Positions 1 through 8,306 of a stretch of DNA of 64,000 bases are shown piece by piece. The stretch is taken from NCBI RefSeq assembly GCF_900166585.1, contig NZ_FVZC01000007.1, forward strand, positions 768,139 to 832,138. Direction: 5' to 3'. Both the position numbers and the translations under genes were made by a program. Source of the DNA: Mesobacillus jeotgali (GTDB lineage Bacteria > Bacillota > Bacilli > Bacillales > Cytobacillaceae). Position 1 is the stretch's first letter, and each line of letters opens with the position of its first letter. The notes below the pieces were generated by a model. It was not told the origin of the DNA. It worked only from the letters and a program-made list of their open reading frames with translations, and did not search any database.

Positions 1-111
1 ATGATCTCGATGATGCATGAGTTAGAGCGGACCGGCGGCCGATTTGGCCTGCAGACCATGTGTGAAGGACATGGCATGGCGAATGCAACCATCATTGAAC
101 GCTTGGATTGA
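1..111 (+). CDS. Thiolase (acetyl-CoA acyltransferase), C-terminal end only
   Basis: The first 36 codons are the tail of a gene that begins before the window; the ATG at base 1 is internal. The residues [20 protein letters not shown] match the C-terminal end of type II thiolases, in which the Cys of the TMCEG/CxG motif is the second catalytic cysteine that deprotonates the nucleophile during condensation or cleavage of acyl-CoA. It precedes two acyl-CoA synthetases and a CaiB-family gene on the same strand, so it probably belongs to the same fatty or aromatic acid degradation cluster. Which thiolase (degradative or biosynthetic) cannot be told from the fragment. Confidence 0.85.
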   Translation: MISMMHELERTGGRFGLQTMCEGHGMANATIIERLD

Positions 112-302
112 CAGCGATATTAGCGTGCAAAAAAACCAAGGTGTTGAAAGAAGCAATCAACAGCAGTTTATTGAAGATATAAGAATTCGAATGTAACTAT
201 AGGTAACCATTTCATTGAAAAACTATAAGAATGACAACCTGGTACTCTCATATACAGTTACACAGTAAAGCTAGAATAGGCATTTTAATAGGAGGAATGT
301 AA

Positions 303-1874
303 ATGAGTACAACGATCGGCAAGATTTTTGACCTGACCGTAATGAAGTCCCCGAACAAGGAAGCTCTCTATGATGTCCGCAAAAATGTCCGCTTTACGTA
401 CAGTGAATGGAATGACGAGGTGAACAGGCTCGCCAATGCCCTTCTTGCGGAAGGAGTGAAGAAGGGGGATCGTGTTTCTACATTCACCTTCAACACTGAG
501 GAACTGGGAACAGCATTTTTTGCCTGTGCGAAGATTGGAGCTGTCTTCAATCCTATCAATTTCAGACTGTTAGGGGAGGAAGTAGCATTTATCCTCAGTG
601 ATGCTGCACCAAAGGTTGTCCTTTTTGAAAGGGCGGTGGAACCAGTGATTGCTTCGATTGAAAACAGGTTCCCGCATATCTCCTTCTGGTACATTGACGA
701 GGATACGCCTGGTTATGCCCAGAGCTATCATGAAAAGGTAAGAGCGGCAGGTACGAAACCTGTAAAAGTCGCTGTGAATGAAAATGACCTATATGCAATT
801 ATGTACACAAGCGGCACGACCGGCAGGCCAAAGGGTGTTATGCATAAACATCGCAACATGGTCGAGCAAAGCCTGATTGTCATCGGTTCCACCAGGCTGG
901 GTGCAACTGATAAAGGACTGGTAACTGCCCCGATGTTCCATTGTGCCGAGTTGCACTGTGCTTTCCTCCCGAGGATTCATGTCGGAGGAAGCAATGTCAT
1001 CCTCCATCAATTTGCGCCAAAGAAAGTGCTTGAGCTGATTGATTCTGAAAAAATAACCAAGTTCTTTGCTGCTCCAACCATGTGGAATATGCTTTTGCAG
1101 GAGAATCTGGCAGACTATAATCTCGAGAGCCTTAAGCTTGGGCTGTATGGAGCTGCCCCGATGGCGCCTTCATTAGTACACGCCTGCCATGACAAGCTGG
1201 GTATCAAGCTTGTTCAGGCATATGGAATGACGGAAATGGGTCCGGCCATCACCTTCCTTTCTGAGGACGATCAGCTCACTAAAGCTGGTGCTGCCGGCCA
1301 GGCTTGCCTTAATCATGAAATCAGGATTGTCCGGCCGAATGAGGATGGCCCGTCAGACCCGGAAGAAGTCCTTCCGCCTGGACAGAGCGGTGAAATCATC
1401 GTTCAGGGACCATGCATGATGTCCGGCTACTTTAACCGTGAAGAAGCGACGGAAAAAGCGATGTACAAGGGGTGGTACCATTCAGGCGATATCGGCTACC
1501 TTGATGAAGAGGGTTACCTTTGGGTGAAGGACAGGGTGGATGACATGATCATCAGCGGCGGGGAAAATATTTATCCGCGTGAGGTCGAGGATGTACTCCA
1601 TGCCCATAAAGGTGTCCTTGATGTGGCGATTGTCGGTCAGCCGGATGACCGCTGGGGTGAGTCCGTAACAGCCTTTGTCGTGAAAAAAGATCCACAGGTG
1701 AAGGAAGAAGACCTGGATGAATGGTGCAAAAACAGTGACAGCCTGGCAAATTACAAACGGCCTCGAAAGTACCTATTCGTCGATGCGCTGCCGCGCAATG
1801 CAAGCGGAAAAATCCAGAAATTCATGCTGCGAAAGCAAATGGAGGAATTGTTTTCAAAAGGACAGCCGACCTAA
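303..1874 (+). CDS. AMP-dependent acyl-CoA synthetase (fatty acid--CoA ligase family)
   Basis: A 523-residue member of the ANL superfamily, which adenylates a carboxylic acid and transfers it to CoA. Visible motifs are the P-loop-like YTSGTTGRPKG at about 168-178, the YHSGDIGYLDEEGY motif from 392, the hinge KDRVDDMIISGGENIYPREV and the C-terminal catalytic lysine at about 503 in NASGKIQK. Full length for the family. Start chosen because AGGAGG sits 7 bases upstream. It is first in a run of three same-strand genes (24-bp gap to the next). Substrate is not readable from sequence; medium or long fatty acids, or aryl acids, are all possible. Cytoplasmic. Confidence 0.9.
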   Translation: MSTTIGKIFDLTVMKSPNKEALYDVRKNVRFTYSEWNDEVNRLANALLAEGVKKGDRVSTFTFNTEELGTAFFACAKIGAVFNPINFRLLGEEVAFILSDAAPKVVLFERAVEPVIASIENRFPHISFWYIDEDTPGYAQSYHEKVRAAGTKPVKVAVNENDLYAIMYTSGTTGRPKGVMHKHRNMVEQSLIVIGSTRLGATDKGLVTAPMFHCAELHCAFLPRIHVGGSNVILHQFAPKKVLELIDSEKITKFFAAPTMWNMLLQENLADYNLESLKLGLYGAAPMAPSLVHACHDKLGIKLVQAYGMTEMGPAITFLSEDDQLTKAGAAGQACLNHEIRIVRPNEDGPSDPEEVLPPGQSGEIIVQGPCMMSGYFNREEATEKAMYKGWYHSGDIGYLDEEGYLWVKDRVDDMIISGGENIYPREVEDVLHAHKGVLDVAIVGQPDDRWGESVTAFVVKKDPQVKEEDLDEWCKNSDSLANYKRPRKYLFVDALPRNASGKIQKFMLRKQMEELFSKGQPT

Positions 1875-1898
1875 CCTAATGGAAAGGATTAATCTATC

Positions 1899-2981
1899 AT
1901 GTTAAACGGTATTAAGATTGTCGATTTCACCAATTATATCCCTGGTCCTTTCGCTACACTAAGACTAAAAGAACTTGGGGCAGAGGTCGTCAAAATCGAA
2001 GCACCCGATGGGGACCCTGCCAGGAACACTGGCGAAGGTTATGTATTCAATGCCCATAACCGCGGTAAAAAGAGCATTGTGATCGATTTGAAGCATCAGG
2101 AAGGAAAAATGCTAGCCCTTGATTTGATTGCGGGTGCGGATGTGGTTGTTGAAAGCTTCAGGCCTGGCGTGATGGAAAAACTCGGGCTTGGTTATGAGGC
2201 CGTGAAAAAGGTCAATCCTGGAATCGTGTATTGCTCAGTGACTGGTTATGGATCAGATGGAGAAATGAGCAGACTTGGAAGCCATGACCTTAATTACATG
2301 GGCTTGAGCGGGGCTCTGGCCCAGATGAAGGACAATACAGGAAGACCGGTACATCCAACCCATACTTTTTCTGATTATATAGGCGGAATGGCTGCAAGTG
2401 AACGAATTCTTGCAGCACTGGTTGCCAGGGGAAAAACCGGCACGGGAAGCTGCCATTGCATCTCAATAGCCGACAGTATGGCTTCCTTAATGGCGAACCA
2501 TGTGCTGATAGAAAAGGAAACTGGCTATCAGCATGGCGTTTCTGAACTTAACGGAACTGTCATTGGCTATGGGATTTACGAAACCAAGGATCGCCGCTAT
2601 GTCAGCCTTGGGGCGCTTGAACCGAAATTCTGGCGCAATTTTTGCCGGGCTGTCGGACGGGAGGATTGGATATCAGCGCATTATTCCGAAGCGGAAGAAT
2701 CGAATCCCGTTTACACAGATCTGGTTAAGCTGTTCAAAAGCAAACCGCTGCCAGAGTGGACAGAATTCGGTATGAAGGTCGACTGCTGCCTGACTCCTGT
2801 CCTGGAGTCAGGAGAACTGTCAGAGTTTCCTTATTGGAGACAAAAAGGCTTCATCCTGCCTGAAGGCCAGATTAAAATGCATGTTGATTTCCCGTCCCAA
2901 GAGGGAACGTCCCCTCCTGGAAAAGGAGAACATACAGAAGAAATTTTAAAAGAATGGCTTGGTGCAGAGAGCAGCAAATAA
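1899..2981 (+). CDS. CaiB/BaiF (family III) CoA-transferase or alpha-methylacyl-CoA racemase-like protein
   Basis: A 360-residue family III CoA-transferase fold: the N-terminal signature VDFTNYIPGPFATLRLKELG with GAEVVKIEAP, then SHDLNYMGLSGAL around 128-140 and TFSDYIGGM with Asp159. In racemases of this family (AMACR/MCR) a His-Asp pair at these places does proton transfer; in CoA-transferases the Asp forms the acyl-CoA anhydride. His129 and Asp159 are both present, which leans towards the racemase branch, but the sequence alone does not settle it. Either role fits between two acyl-CoA ligases: racemising branched acyl-CoAs for beta-oxidation or moving CoA between acids. Confidence 0.85.
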   Translation: MLNGIKIVDFTNYIPGPFATLRLKELGAEVVKIEAPDGDPARNTGEGYVFNAHNRGKKSIVIDLKHQEGKMLALDLIAGADVVVESFRPGVMEKLGLGYEAVKKVNPGIVYCSVTGYGSDGEMSRLGSHDLNYMGLSGALAQMKDNTGRPVHPTHTFSDYIGGMAASERILAALVARGKTGTGSCHCISIADSMASLMANHVLIEKETGYQHGVSELNGTVIGYGIYETKDRRYVSLGALEPKFWRNFCRAVGREDWISAHYSEAEESNPVYTDLVKLFKSKPLPEWTEFGMKVDCCLTPVLESGELSEFPYWRQKGFILPEGQIKMHVDFPSQEGTSPPGKGEHTEEILKEWLGAESSK

Positions 2982-3027
2982 ATTTTATTTAATATTTTTC
3001 CACAGAGCGGAAGGGGAAATGTCTGTT

Positions 3028-4644
3028 ATGATGAATGTTCCATTGACAGTAGGATCGCTATTGGAAAGAGCAGAGAAGTTTTTTCCGAAAAAGCAGGTAA
3101 TATCACGGACTCTATCAGGTATTCACCGTTTTACTTACAAGGAGATTGGCGAGCGGACCCGAAAATTGGCCAGTGCGCTTGAAAGGCTTGGTGTTGAAAA
3201 AGGCGACCGGGTCGGAACTTTTGCCTGGAACCACCATCGCCATCTGGAGGCTTATTTCGCCGCACCTGGAATGGGGGCTGTACTCCATACAATCAACATC
3301 CGACTATCTCCCGAACATGTCTCTTATATTATCAATCATGCAGAGGACAAGGTTTTGCTTGTCGATGAGGACCTGGTGCCGCTGATTGAGCGGAGCAAAG
3401 ACCAGTTCAAAACAGTAGAGGCATATATCATCATGACAGACAAGAACGAACTGCCTGAAACAACCCTGGAACCCGTCTATTCATATGAAGAACTGCTGCG
3501 GAACGCCAGCCCGGATTTTGAGTTCGTGAAGGACCTGGACGAGAACGAACCAGCAGGGATGTGCTATACATCGGCAACAACCGGCAATCCAAAGGGAGTA
3601 GTTTATTCACACAGAGGAATCGTTCTCCATAGCTTCGCGTTTGGATTGGCAGACACCGCCGCCTTATCGGAAACGGATGTCGTCCTGCCTGTTGTCCCGA
3701 TGTTCCATGCCAATGCCTGGGGTCTGCCATTCGCCGCGACTTGGTTCGGCTCAACGCAGGTTCTGCCGGGACCGCTGTTCACTCCCAAGCTGCTGGCTGA
3801 TCTGATTGAACAGGAGAAGGTCACCTTTACTGCAGGAGTGCCAACAATCTGGCTTGGCCTGCTGAATGAACTTGAAAAAGGAAGTTATGATACTACTTCA
3901 TTAAGATCGATCGTCTGTGGTGGTTCTGCTGCACCACGCGGCATGATTAAAGCATTTGAAACAAAGTATAAAATTCCGTTCCTCCACGCTTATGGAATGA
4001 CCGAAACCACTCCACTCGCGACAGTTTCCCGTCTCAAGAGCTACCAGGTTGGACTGGAGGAAGATGAAATCCTCGACATCCGTTCGAAGCAGGGGCTTCT
4101 GGTTCCAGGTCTTGAGATGAAAGTGATTGGCGGTAATGGTGAAGTAAAATGGGATGGCGAGGAAATGGGAGAGCTATTGCTGCGGGGACCGTGGATTGCG
4201 GATGAATATTACAAGGATGAACGGTCTGCCGATGCATTCCGTGATGGCTGGCTTTACACCGGAGATGTTGCTACGGTAGACGAAGAAGGAGTCATTAAGC
4301 TTGTTGACAGGACAAAGGATTTAATCAAGAGCGGCGGGGAATGGATTTCATCCGTTGATCTCGAAAACGCCTTCATGGCACACGATGCTGTATTCGAGGC
4401 AAGTGTCGTTGCTGTGCCCCATGAGCAATGGCAGGAGCGTCCGATTGCGTGTGTCGTCCTGAAAGAGCAATATAAAGATAAAATCGGCAAGCAAGAGCTG
4501 ATCGACTTTATTGCCCCGCAGTTCGCCAAATGGTGGCTGCCGGATGATGTTGTATTTATGGAAGAAATTCCGAAAACCTCAGTAGGAAAATTCCTGAAAC
4601 GGGCATTAAGGGATCAATTGAAAGACCATCTGGTGCAGAATTAA
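3028..4644 (+). CDS. Second AMP-dependent fatty acid--CoA ligase
   Basis: About 538 residues, another ANL-superfamily ligase, only distantly similar to the first one. It has the nucleotide loop CYTSATTGNPKGVVYSHRG near 179-197 (Ala replaces the usual Gly, as in several medium/long-chain ligases), HAYGMTETTP, YTGDVATVDEEGVIKLVDRTKD and the catalytic lysine at about 521 in SVGKFLK. The open frame reaches back to 2959 inside the upstream gene; I prefer ATG 3028 (MMNVPLT, the usual N-terminus in relatives) with GGAAGGGG upstream, while ATG 3019 is possible. Last gene of the cluster, followed by a terminator. Confidence 0.9.
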   Translation: MMNVPLTVGSLLERAEKFFPKKQVISRTLSGIHRFTYKEIGERTRKLASALERLGVEKGDRVGTFAWNHHRHLEAYFAAPGMGAVLHTINIRLSPEHVSYIINHAEDKVLLVDEDLVPLIERSKDQFKTVEAYIIMTDKNELPETTLEPVYSYEELLRNASPDFEFVKDLDENEPAGMCYTSATTGNPKGVVYSHRGIVLHSFAFGLADTAALSETDVVLPVVPMFHANAWGLPFAATWFGSTQVLPGPLFTPKLLADLIEQEKVTFTAGVPTIWLGLLNELEKGSYDTTSLRSIVCGGSAAPRGMIKAFETKYKIPFLHAYGMTETTPLATVSRLKSYQVGLEEDEILDIRSKQGLLVPGLEMKVIGGNGEVKWDGEEMGELLLRGPWIADEYYKDERSADAFRDGWLYTGDVATVDEEGVIKLVDRTKDLIKSGGEWISSVDLENAFMAHDAVFEASVVAVPHEQWQERPIACVVLKEQYKDKIGKQELIDFIAPQFAKWWLPDDVVFMEEIPKTSVGKFLKRALRDQLKDHLVQN

Positions 4645-4700
4645 CTATCCCTAAATTTCTATGCCCCGATTACACTCTTTTTATTAATATTCGCTTTGGA

Positions 4701-4732
4701 AGACTCTCAACCTTGGTTGGGGTCTTTTTTTT
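4701..4732 (+). terminator. Intrinsic terminator after the acyl-CoA ligase cluster
   Basis: AGACTCTCAACC / GGTTGGGGTCT form a slightly bulged stem followed by a run of eight T. It closes the ligase operon and lies 39 bp before the tandem array that follows. Confidence 0.8.
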
Positions 4733-4770
4733 ATTGATGAACTGGTAAAAAACGTTCAGAATTTCCAGGT

Positions 4771-4881
4771 CGCCAATAAAATTTTATTTTCGCCAATAAA
4801 GTCAGAATACCGCCAATAAAAATTAAGGATCGCCAATAAAAATTAAGGATCGCCAATAAAGTTGTGAACTTCGCCAATAAA
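4771..4881 (+). repeat. 20-bp tandem array of CGCCAATAAA
   Basis: Six copies of CGCCAATAAA begin at 4771, 4791, 4811, 4831, 4851 and 4872. The first five are exactly 20 bp apart; the spacer is A+T rich and identical (AATTAAGGAT) in two units. No reading frame is conserved. It lies just after a terminator. Confidence 0.9.
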
Positions 4882-5087
4882 TTATTTACCGGATAAAAAA
4901 CAAATACTGGACGCCTTTTTACATCGTAATCTTTTGTGTATTTATAATTTTACGGCCGAAAATTACTCAATGGAAATTTCTTAAAAAATATCCAGGGCAT
5001 CAATAACCAAGCCGCCTAAAAGGTAGTCTTCATGTCTTTCATTGAATCTAGATCGCTGGCGACCTAAAATTTTAATTTGGAAAAGCA
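4882..5087. other. A+T-rich spacer, nothing recognised
   Basis: Between the 20-bp array and the sdpR promoter. No reading frame, RNA fold or repeat was recognised here on either strand. Confidence 0.5.
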
Positions 5088-5137
5088 TTGCAAAAATCAA
5101 GAAAGTGATTTAGTATTTAGTTAAATAACTAAATACT
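5088..5137 (+). promoter_or_regulatory. sdpR promoter with palindromic operator
   Basis: TTGCAA (5088-5093), a 17-bp spacer and TAGTAT (5111-5116) form a good sigma-A promoter. Starting inside the -10 box, 5112-5137 is a perfect inverted repeat with 12-bp arms (AGTATTTAGTTA and its complement) around a central AA. Placement over the -10 and start point is what an ArsR-type autorepressor would use to shut off its own operon. Confidence 0.85.
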
Positions 5138-5165
5138 TAAATTCCAAAAAAGGGAGGTCTTTAGT

Positions 5166-5447
5166 TTGAATGAAGCATTCAAAGCACTTTCAGACCCTAC
5201 CAGAAGAAGAATCCTCGACCTGTTAAAGGAAAGGGATATGACAGCTGGAGAAATCGCAGACCATTTTAACATGACAAAACCAAGCATTTCCCAACACTTG
5301 AAACTGCTGAAGAATGCTAATTTAATTCAGGATGAGAAGAAAGGGCAATTTATTATCTATTCTCTCCATACGACAGTTTTCCAGGAGCTCATTAGCTGGG
5401 CGTTCAGCTTTACAGAAAATAAGAAAGAACAGGAAGGGGAAAAATAA
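5166..5447 (+). CDS. sdpR: ArsR-family winged-helix repressor, SdpR-like
   Basis: A 93-residue ArsR/SmtB-type repressor: FKALSDPTRRRILDLL at the N-terminus and a helix-turn-helix at about 25-50 (MTAGEIADHFNMTKPSISQH). No Cys metal-binding pair is present in the recognition helix, so it is not a metal sensor of the ArsR type. The start is TTG 5166 with GGGAGG 7-8 bases upstream. It is followed after one base by an SdpI-family gene, the arrangement of B. subtilis sdpRI, where SdpI sequesters the repressor SdpR at the membrane when the SdpC toxin is bound. The large palindrome over its promoter is the likely target. The symbol rests on family and neighbour, not on alignment. Confidence 0.8.
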   Translation: MNEAFKALSDPTRRRILDLLKERDMTAGEIADHFNMTKPSISQHLKLLKNANLIQDEKKGQFIIYSLHTTVFQELISWAFSFTENKKEQEGEK

Positions 5448-5448
5448 A

Positions 5449-6081
5449 ATGAAAAAGCATGTATTGCCTTTGACAATGATTGGCCTGCTAGTACTTGCAT
5501 GGGTTATAGCATTTCCAAAGCTGCCCGAACAAGTTCCGATTCACTGGAATGTAAATGGAGAAGCGGATGGGTTTGCTTCGAAACTAAATGCGATGTTTTC
5601 TACCCTTGGAATCATGGTAATCCTGTATATATCTATGTCTTTTTTGCCAAAAGTGGATCCGAGAAAAGCTAATTATAAATTCTTTTCGAAAAGCTACCAC
5701 ATCATATTAAATGCGATACTTGGAGTCTTTTTTGTAATCAACATCCTTGTGCTGGCAAATGCGGCAGGATATGATGTCCCTATTGGCAGCATCGGCCCAT
5801 TGGTTGTCGGGATTATTTTTATGATTCTAGGAAACTATATGCCGCAGGTGCGATCAAATTTTTTCATAGGAATCCGCACTCCATGGACCCTTAGCAATGA
5901 AGAAGTTTGGAAGAAGACACATAGGGCTGCTTCAAAAATTTTCTTCTTTGGCGGGCTGGCCATGATATTGGCCACTTTCGCTCCTGTATACTGGAAGGAA
6001 ACGGTGTTAATCAGTGTGATTGCCCTGACTGTGGTCGCTCCATATATTTATTCGTATGTTTTATTCAAAAGACGGTTGTAA
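5449..6081 (+). CDS. sdpI: SdpI-family membrane immunity / signal protein (DUF1648 + SdpI)
   Basis: 210 residues with about six hydrophobic segments. The N-terminal part carries the DUF1648 pattern (PEQVPIHWNVNGEADGFASK) and the C-terminal part the SdpI pattern FFIGIRTPWTLSNEEVWKKT. In B. subtilis SdpI gives immunity to the SdpC cannibalism toxin and acts as its receptor. Start ATG 5449 has AGGAAGGGG upstream; the gap to sdpR is one base, so the two are co-transcribed and probably translationally coupled. No sdpABC genes are in the window, so this is an orphan immunity pair here. A decayed paralogue of its 3' half lies at 9784-9985. Confidence 0.85.
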   Translation: MKKHVLPLTMIGLLVLAWVIAFPKLPEQVPIHWNVNGEADGFASKLNAMFSTLGIMVILYISMSFLPKVDPRKANYKFFSKSYHIILNAILGVFFVINILVLANAAGYDVPIGSIGPLVVGIIFMILGNYMPQVRSNFFIGIRTPWTLSNEEVWKKTHRAASKIFFFGGLAMILATFAPVYWKETVLISVIALTVVAPYIYSYVLFKRRL

Positions 6082-6126
6082 AGCTCTGAATGCAAAGAAC
6101 TAGATAGGGAACCAGGAACAATAATG

Positions 6127-6148
6127 GACAGTCCTAAAAAGGACTGTT
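6127..6148 (+). repeat. Left target duplication of IS copy 1: sdpI terminator hairpin
   Basis: The 22 bases are repeated exactly at 7886-7907. They consist of a complete hairpin (ACAGTCC, loop, GGACTGT); only the right copy keeps the following T-run. This is the sdpI terminator duplicated by insertion of the IS element. Confidence 0.9.
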
Positions 6149-6247
6149 CAGTTTGTAGACAAAAGGGATTCGGAATGCTCTCATTCCGAACCCCTTTTTG
6201 GATCTCATCGGATTTTTCAAAGGAAATAGACTCTATTTGCTATACTT

Positions 6248-7606
6248 TTAGGCCATTTTTGGACTTCTCCATGTCCAGTTGGCCATCTTCTTCAGGTTCA
6301 AGGCAGCGAAAGTAAGCATCGCCTGCATCGACAATTTTTTAAGCCCCCTCAGGGTTGTCCAACGCATGCCATGCTTTTCTTTTGCATCTGCGAATACACG
6401 CTCAATGGTTTCCTTGCGCTTCGCATAGATTTGTTTTACTTCTGGTGTATGCCTTAAGTGATCCGCCTCTTCCACATACTCCTGCCAGATATGGCGCGTT
6501 ACCACCTTTTGGTGGTCTTTGCTTTCTGTGCATTGCCCTAAAAACGGGCAGGTTGCGCAGATCTGTTTGGGGGATTTATATTCACGATATCCCTCTTTCG
6601 TTGTGGTCGAATACTTTAGGACCTCACCGGCAGGACACAAGTAACAGTCGAAAAATTCGTCATACACATATTCATATTTGCGGAAAAAGCCATCCTTCGT
6701 CCGTGGTCGGGTATAAGGCAAAGCAGGGGTCATTTCGTTTTCCATCAGAAACTTCGTAATAGCTGGAGTTTTATAGGCTGCATCTGCCGCAACGGCATTA
6801 GGCTTTCCAACTTTCTCTATCACTTGTTCTACCATTGGCTCAAGGATCAGGCTGTCATGCGTATTCCCAGGTGTCACGATGGTTCCCAAAACAAATCCAT
6901 TCCGATCTGATGCCGCATGGAAAGAGTAGGCAAACTGCTTTGTTCGCTCGTCCTTGACGTAGTATCCACTCTCAGGATCGGTCGTGCTTTCCTTGATTTC
7001 CTTCGTTTCTTCCTTCTCGAATTTATCGGGAGGAAAAGGTTTCTTCCCGTGGTCTTCTCGATCCTGATTGATCTCTTCCTGGAGTTTCTCTTGATACACC
7101 CGTGTTTCCTTTCGCACCACTTTCTTCTGGAATTTATTCTTATTCGCACTTGCTTTTACATGGGTTGAATCAATAAAGACATGTTCAGCACTAATAAGTT
7201 TCTTATCCGCTGCGGTCTTAAGAATTCGATAGAAGATCTGTTCAAACAAATCGGTGTCTTTAAAACGGCGTTCGTAATTCTTCCCGAAGGTGGAGAAATG
7301 GGGCACTTTATCATGGAATCCATAACCCAAAAACCAGCGGTAGGCCATGTTCGTTTCTACTTCGGCAATGGTCTGGCGCATGGAGCGGATGCCAAAGGTA
7401 TATTGAATGAAGCTGAGCTTAATTAGAATCACAGGGTCAATGCTTGGGCGACCTACTTCGGAATACACATCCTTCACCAAATCATAGATGAAAGAAAAAT
7501 CAAGGGCTGCTTCCATCTTACGGACTAAATGGTCCTGAGGAACCAGTTGGTCTAAAGCAACCATCTCTAATTGATCTCGTTGGATTGGATTATTTTTCGA
7601 AAGCAT
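6248..7606 (-). CDS. IS1182-family transposase (copy 1)
   Basis: 452 residues, full length for the family. The N-terminal DUF772-type domain has PSIDPVILIKLSFIQY and YRWFLGYG, followed by a DDE domain with the first Asp in VFIDSTHVKA, the second in AVAADAAYKTP and the Glu in KETIERVFADAKEKHGMR. The four-Cys insertion CYLCPAG...CATCPFLGQC is also present. The start is ATG 7606, six bases after GAGGTG; the upstream GTG and ATG lie in or next to that ribosome site. No frameshift or stop is seen, so the gene looks active. Confidence 0.92.
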   Translation of the reverse strand: MLSKNNPIQRDQLEMVALDQLVPQDHLVRKMEAALDFSFIYDLVKDVYSEVGRPSIDPVILIKLSFIQYTFGIRSMRQTIAEVETNMAYRWFLGYGFHDKVPHFSTFGKNYERRFKDTDLFEQIFYRILKTAADKKLISAEHVFIDSTHVKASANKNKFQKKVVRKETRVYQEKLQEEINQDREDHGKKPFPPDKFEKEETKEIKESTTDPESGYYVKDERTKQFAYSFHAASDRNGFVLGTIVTPGNTHDSLILEPMVEQVIEKVGKPNAVAADAAYKTPAITKFLMENEMTPALPYTRPRTKDGFFRKYEYVYDEFFDCYLCPAGEVLKYSTTTKEGYREYKSPKQICATCPFLGQCTESKDHQKVVTRHIWQEYVEEADHLRHTPEVKQIYAKRKETIERVFADAKEKHGMRWTTLRGLKKLSMQAMLTFAALNLKKMANWTWRSPKMA

Positions 7607-7682
7607 CTTCATCACCTCAAGCGTTATATGTATCTATTTTAAAAGAGACTTATGGTTAGTTCCACACTAAGTTGAGGAATCC

Positions 7683-7815
7683 TGTTGATTGAAGTGGAAG
7701 GCGCGTAGACTCCTGCGGGATCAGACGGACAGGTGAGACCCCGCAGACGCCAACGGCGGCGAGGAGGCTCAGCGCCGGCCCCGCGGAAAGCGAAGCGCCT
7801 GGAACGGAAATCAAC
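7683..7815. repeat. G+C-rich multi-stem palindromic block inside the IS
   Basis: About 133 bp, far richer in G+C than its surroundings, bounded by GTTGATT and AATCAAC which can pair. Inside are GGCGC/GCGCC, CTGCGGG/CCCCGCAG and a GGCG...CGCC stem around GAGGAGG. The same block is at 28668-28801 in copy 2. I recognise its phrases (ACTCCTGCGGG, GTGAGACCCCGCAG, GAGGAGGCTCA, CGGAAATCAAC) as a repeat that recurs in Bacillaceae genomes; this is from memory. Confidence 0.75.
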
Positions 7816-7885
7816 GGCCCCATTCCAGCACAAACCAAAAAGACTGTAGACAAGCTCGATCTCCATCAAGTTTGTCTACAGTCTG

Positions 7886-7912
7886 GACAGTCCTAAAAAG
7901 GACTGTTTTTTG
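7886..7912 (+). terminator. sdpI terminator, now displaced behind the IS (right target duplication)
   Basis: ACAGTCC-TAAAA-AGGACTGT followed by T6. Bases 7886-7907 are the exact right copy of the 22-bp target duplication. The left copy still lies 45 bp after the sdpI stop but lacks the full T-run. Confidence 0.85.
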
Positions 7913-8280
7913 GTTTTAATTCAATATATTCACTAAATGGGAGTTGAGATCAGGCCGGCAGAAGGGATTTATTCTGACAATCCTATCCTTTTTTAATGGA
8001 AAATGTTGATTTTAAACTCGGCTGCTTGGAAAGACTCAAGGGAAAACATCATATTAATCAAATTATTGAAAAAAATTTCAAAATACTTTGACTTAACATT
8101 TCGATAAGTGAACATAATTTTATAAATGTTTAAACAAGTTTTACATAATTTCTTTAAATATTAAAAAACAATCATTGTTTCCAATGTTTTGTTAGAATTA
8201 GGTGAATAATTCTTGTTTTGGAAAAAAATAAACTTTATTTTTGTTCAAAGTTATATTAACAAATGTTCATTTATTGTGTT
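7913..8280. other. A+T-rich region before nupC, no gene
   Basis: No reading frame or RNA fold recognised. It carries TGAACA at 8109 and TGTTCA at 8242 and 8264; the last two are 22 bp apart, and could be half-sites of a regulator of the nucleoside permease, but this is weak. Confidence 0.4.
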
Positions 8281-8306
8281 ATATTTATAAGGCATTAAGA
8301 GGGAAA

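Larger units (their letters stand above)
6149..7885 (-). mobile_element. IS1182-family insertion sequence, copy 1
   Basis: A 1737-bp element. Its ends are inverted repeats: the left reads CAGTTTGTAGACAAA, the right, read inwards, CAGACTGTAGACAAA (two mismatches in 15). One intact transposase gene points left. The left end holds a strong hairpin (GGTTCGGAATG / CATTCCGAACC) that would terminate transcription at the transposase 3' end. Between transposase and right end lies a G+C-rich folded block, and at the right end a 13-bp-arm hairpin whose outer arm is the terminal repeat itself. It is flanked by a 22-bp direct repeat. A near-identical copy sits at 27134-28872 in the same orientation. Confidence 0.92.

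Noticed and set aside
1..3. ATG at the first base as a gene start
   Set aside because: The peptide is the C-terminal end of a thiolase; the codon is an internal Met.
6355..6759. 134-codon plus-strand frame in the IS
   Set aside because: Shadow of the transposase on the opposite strand; the same shadow recurs in copy 2.
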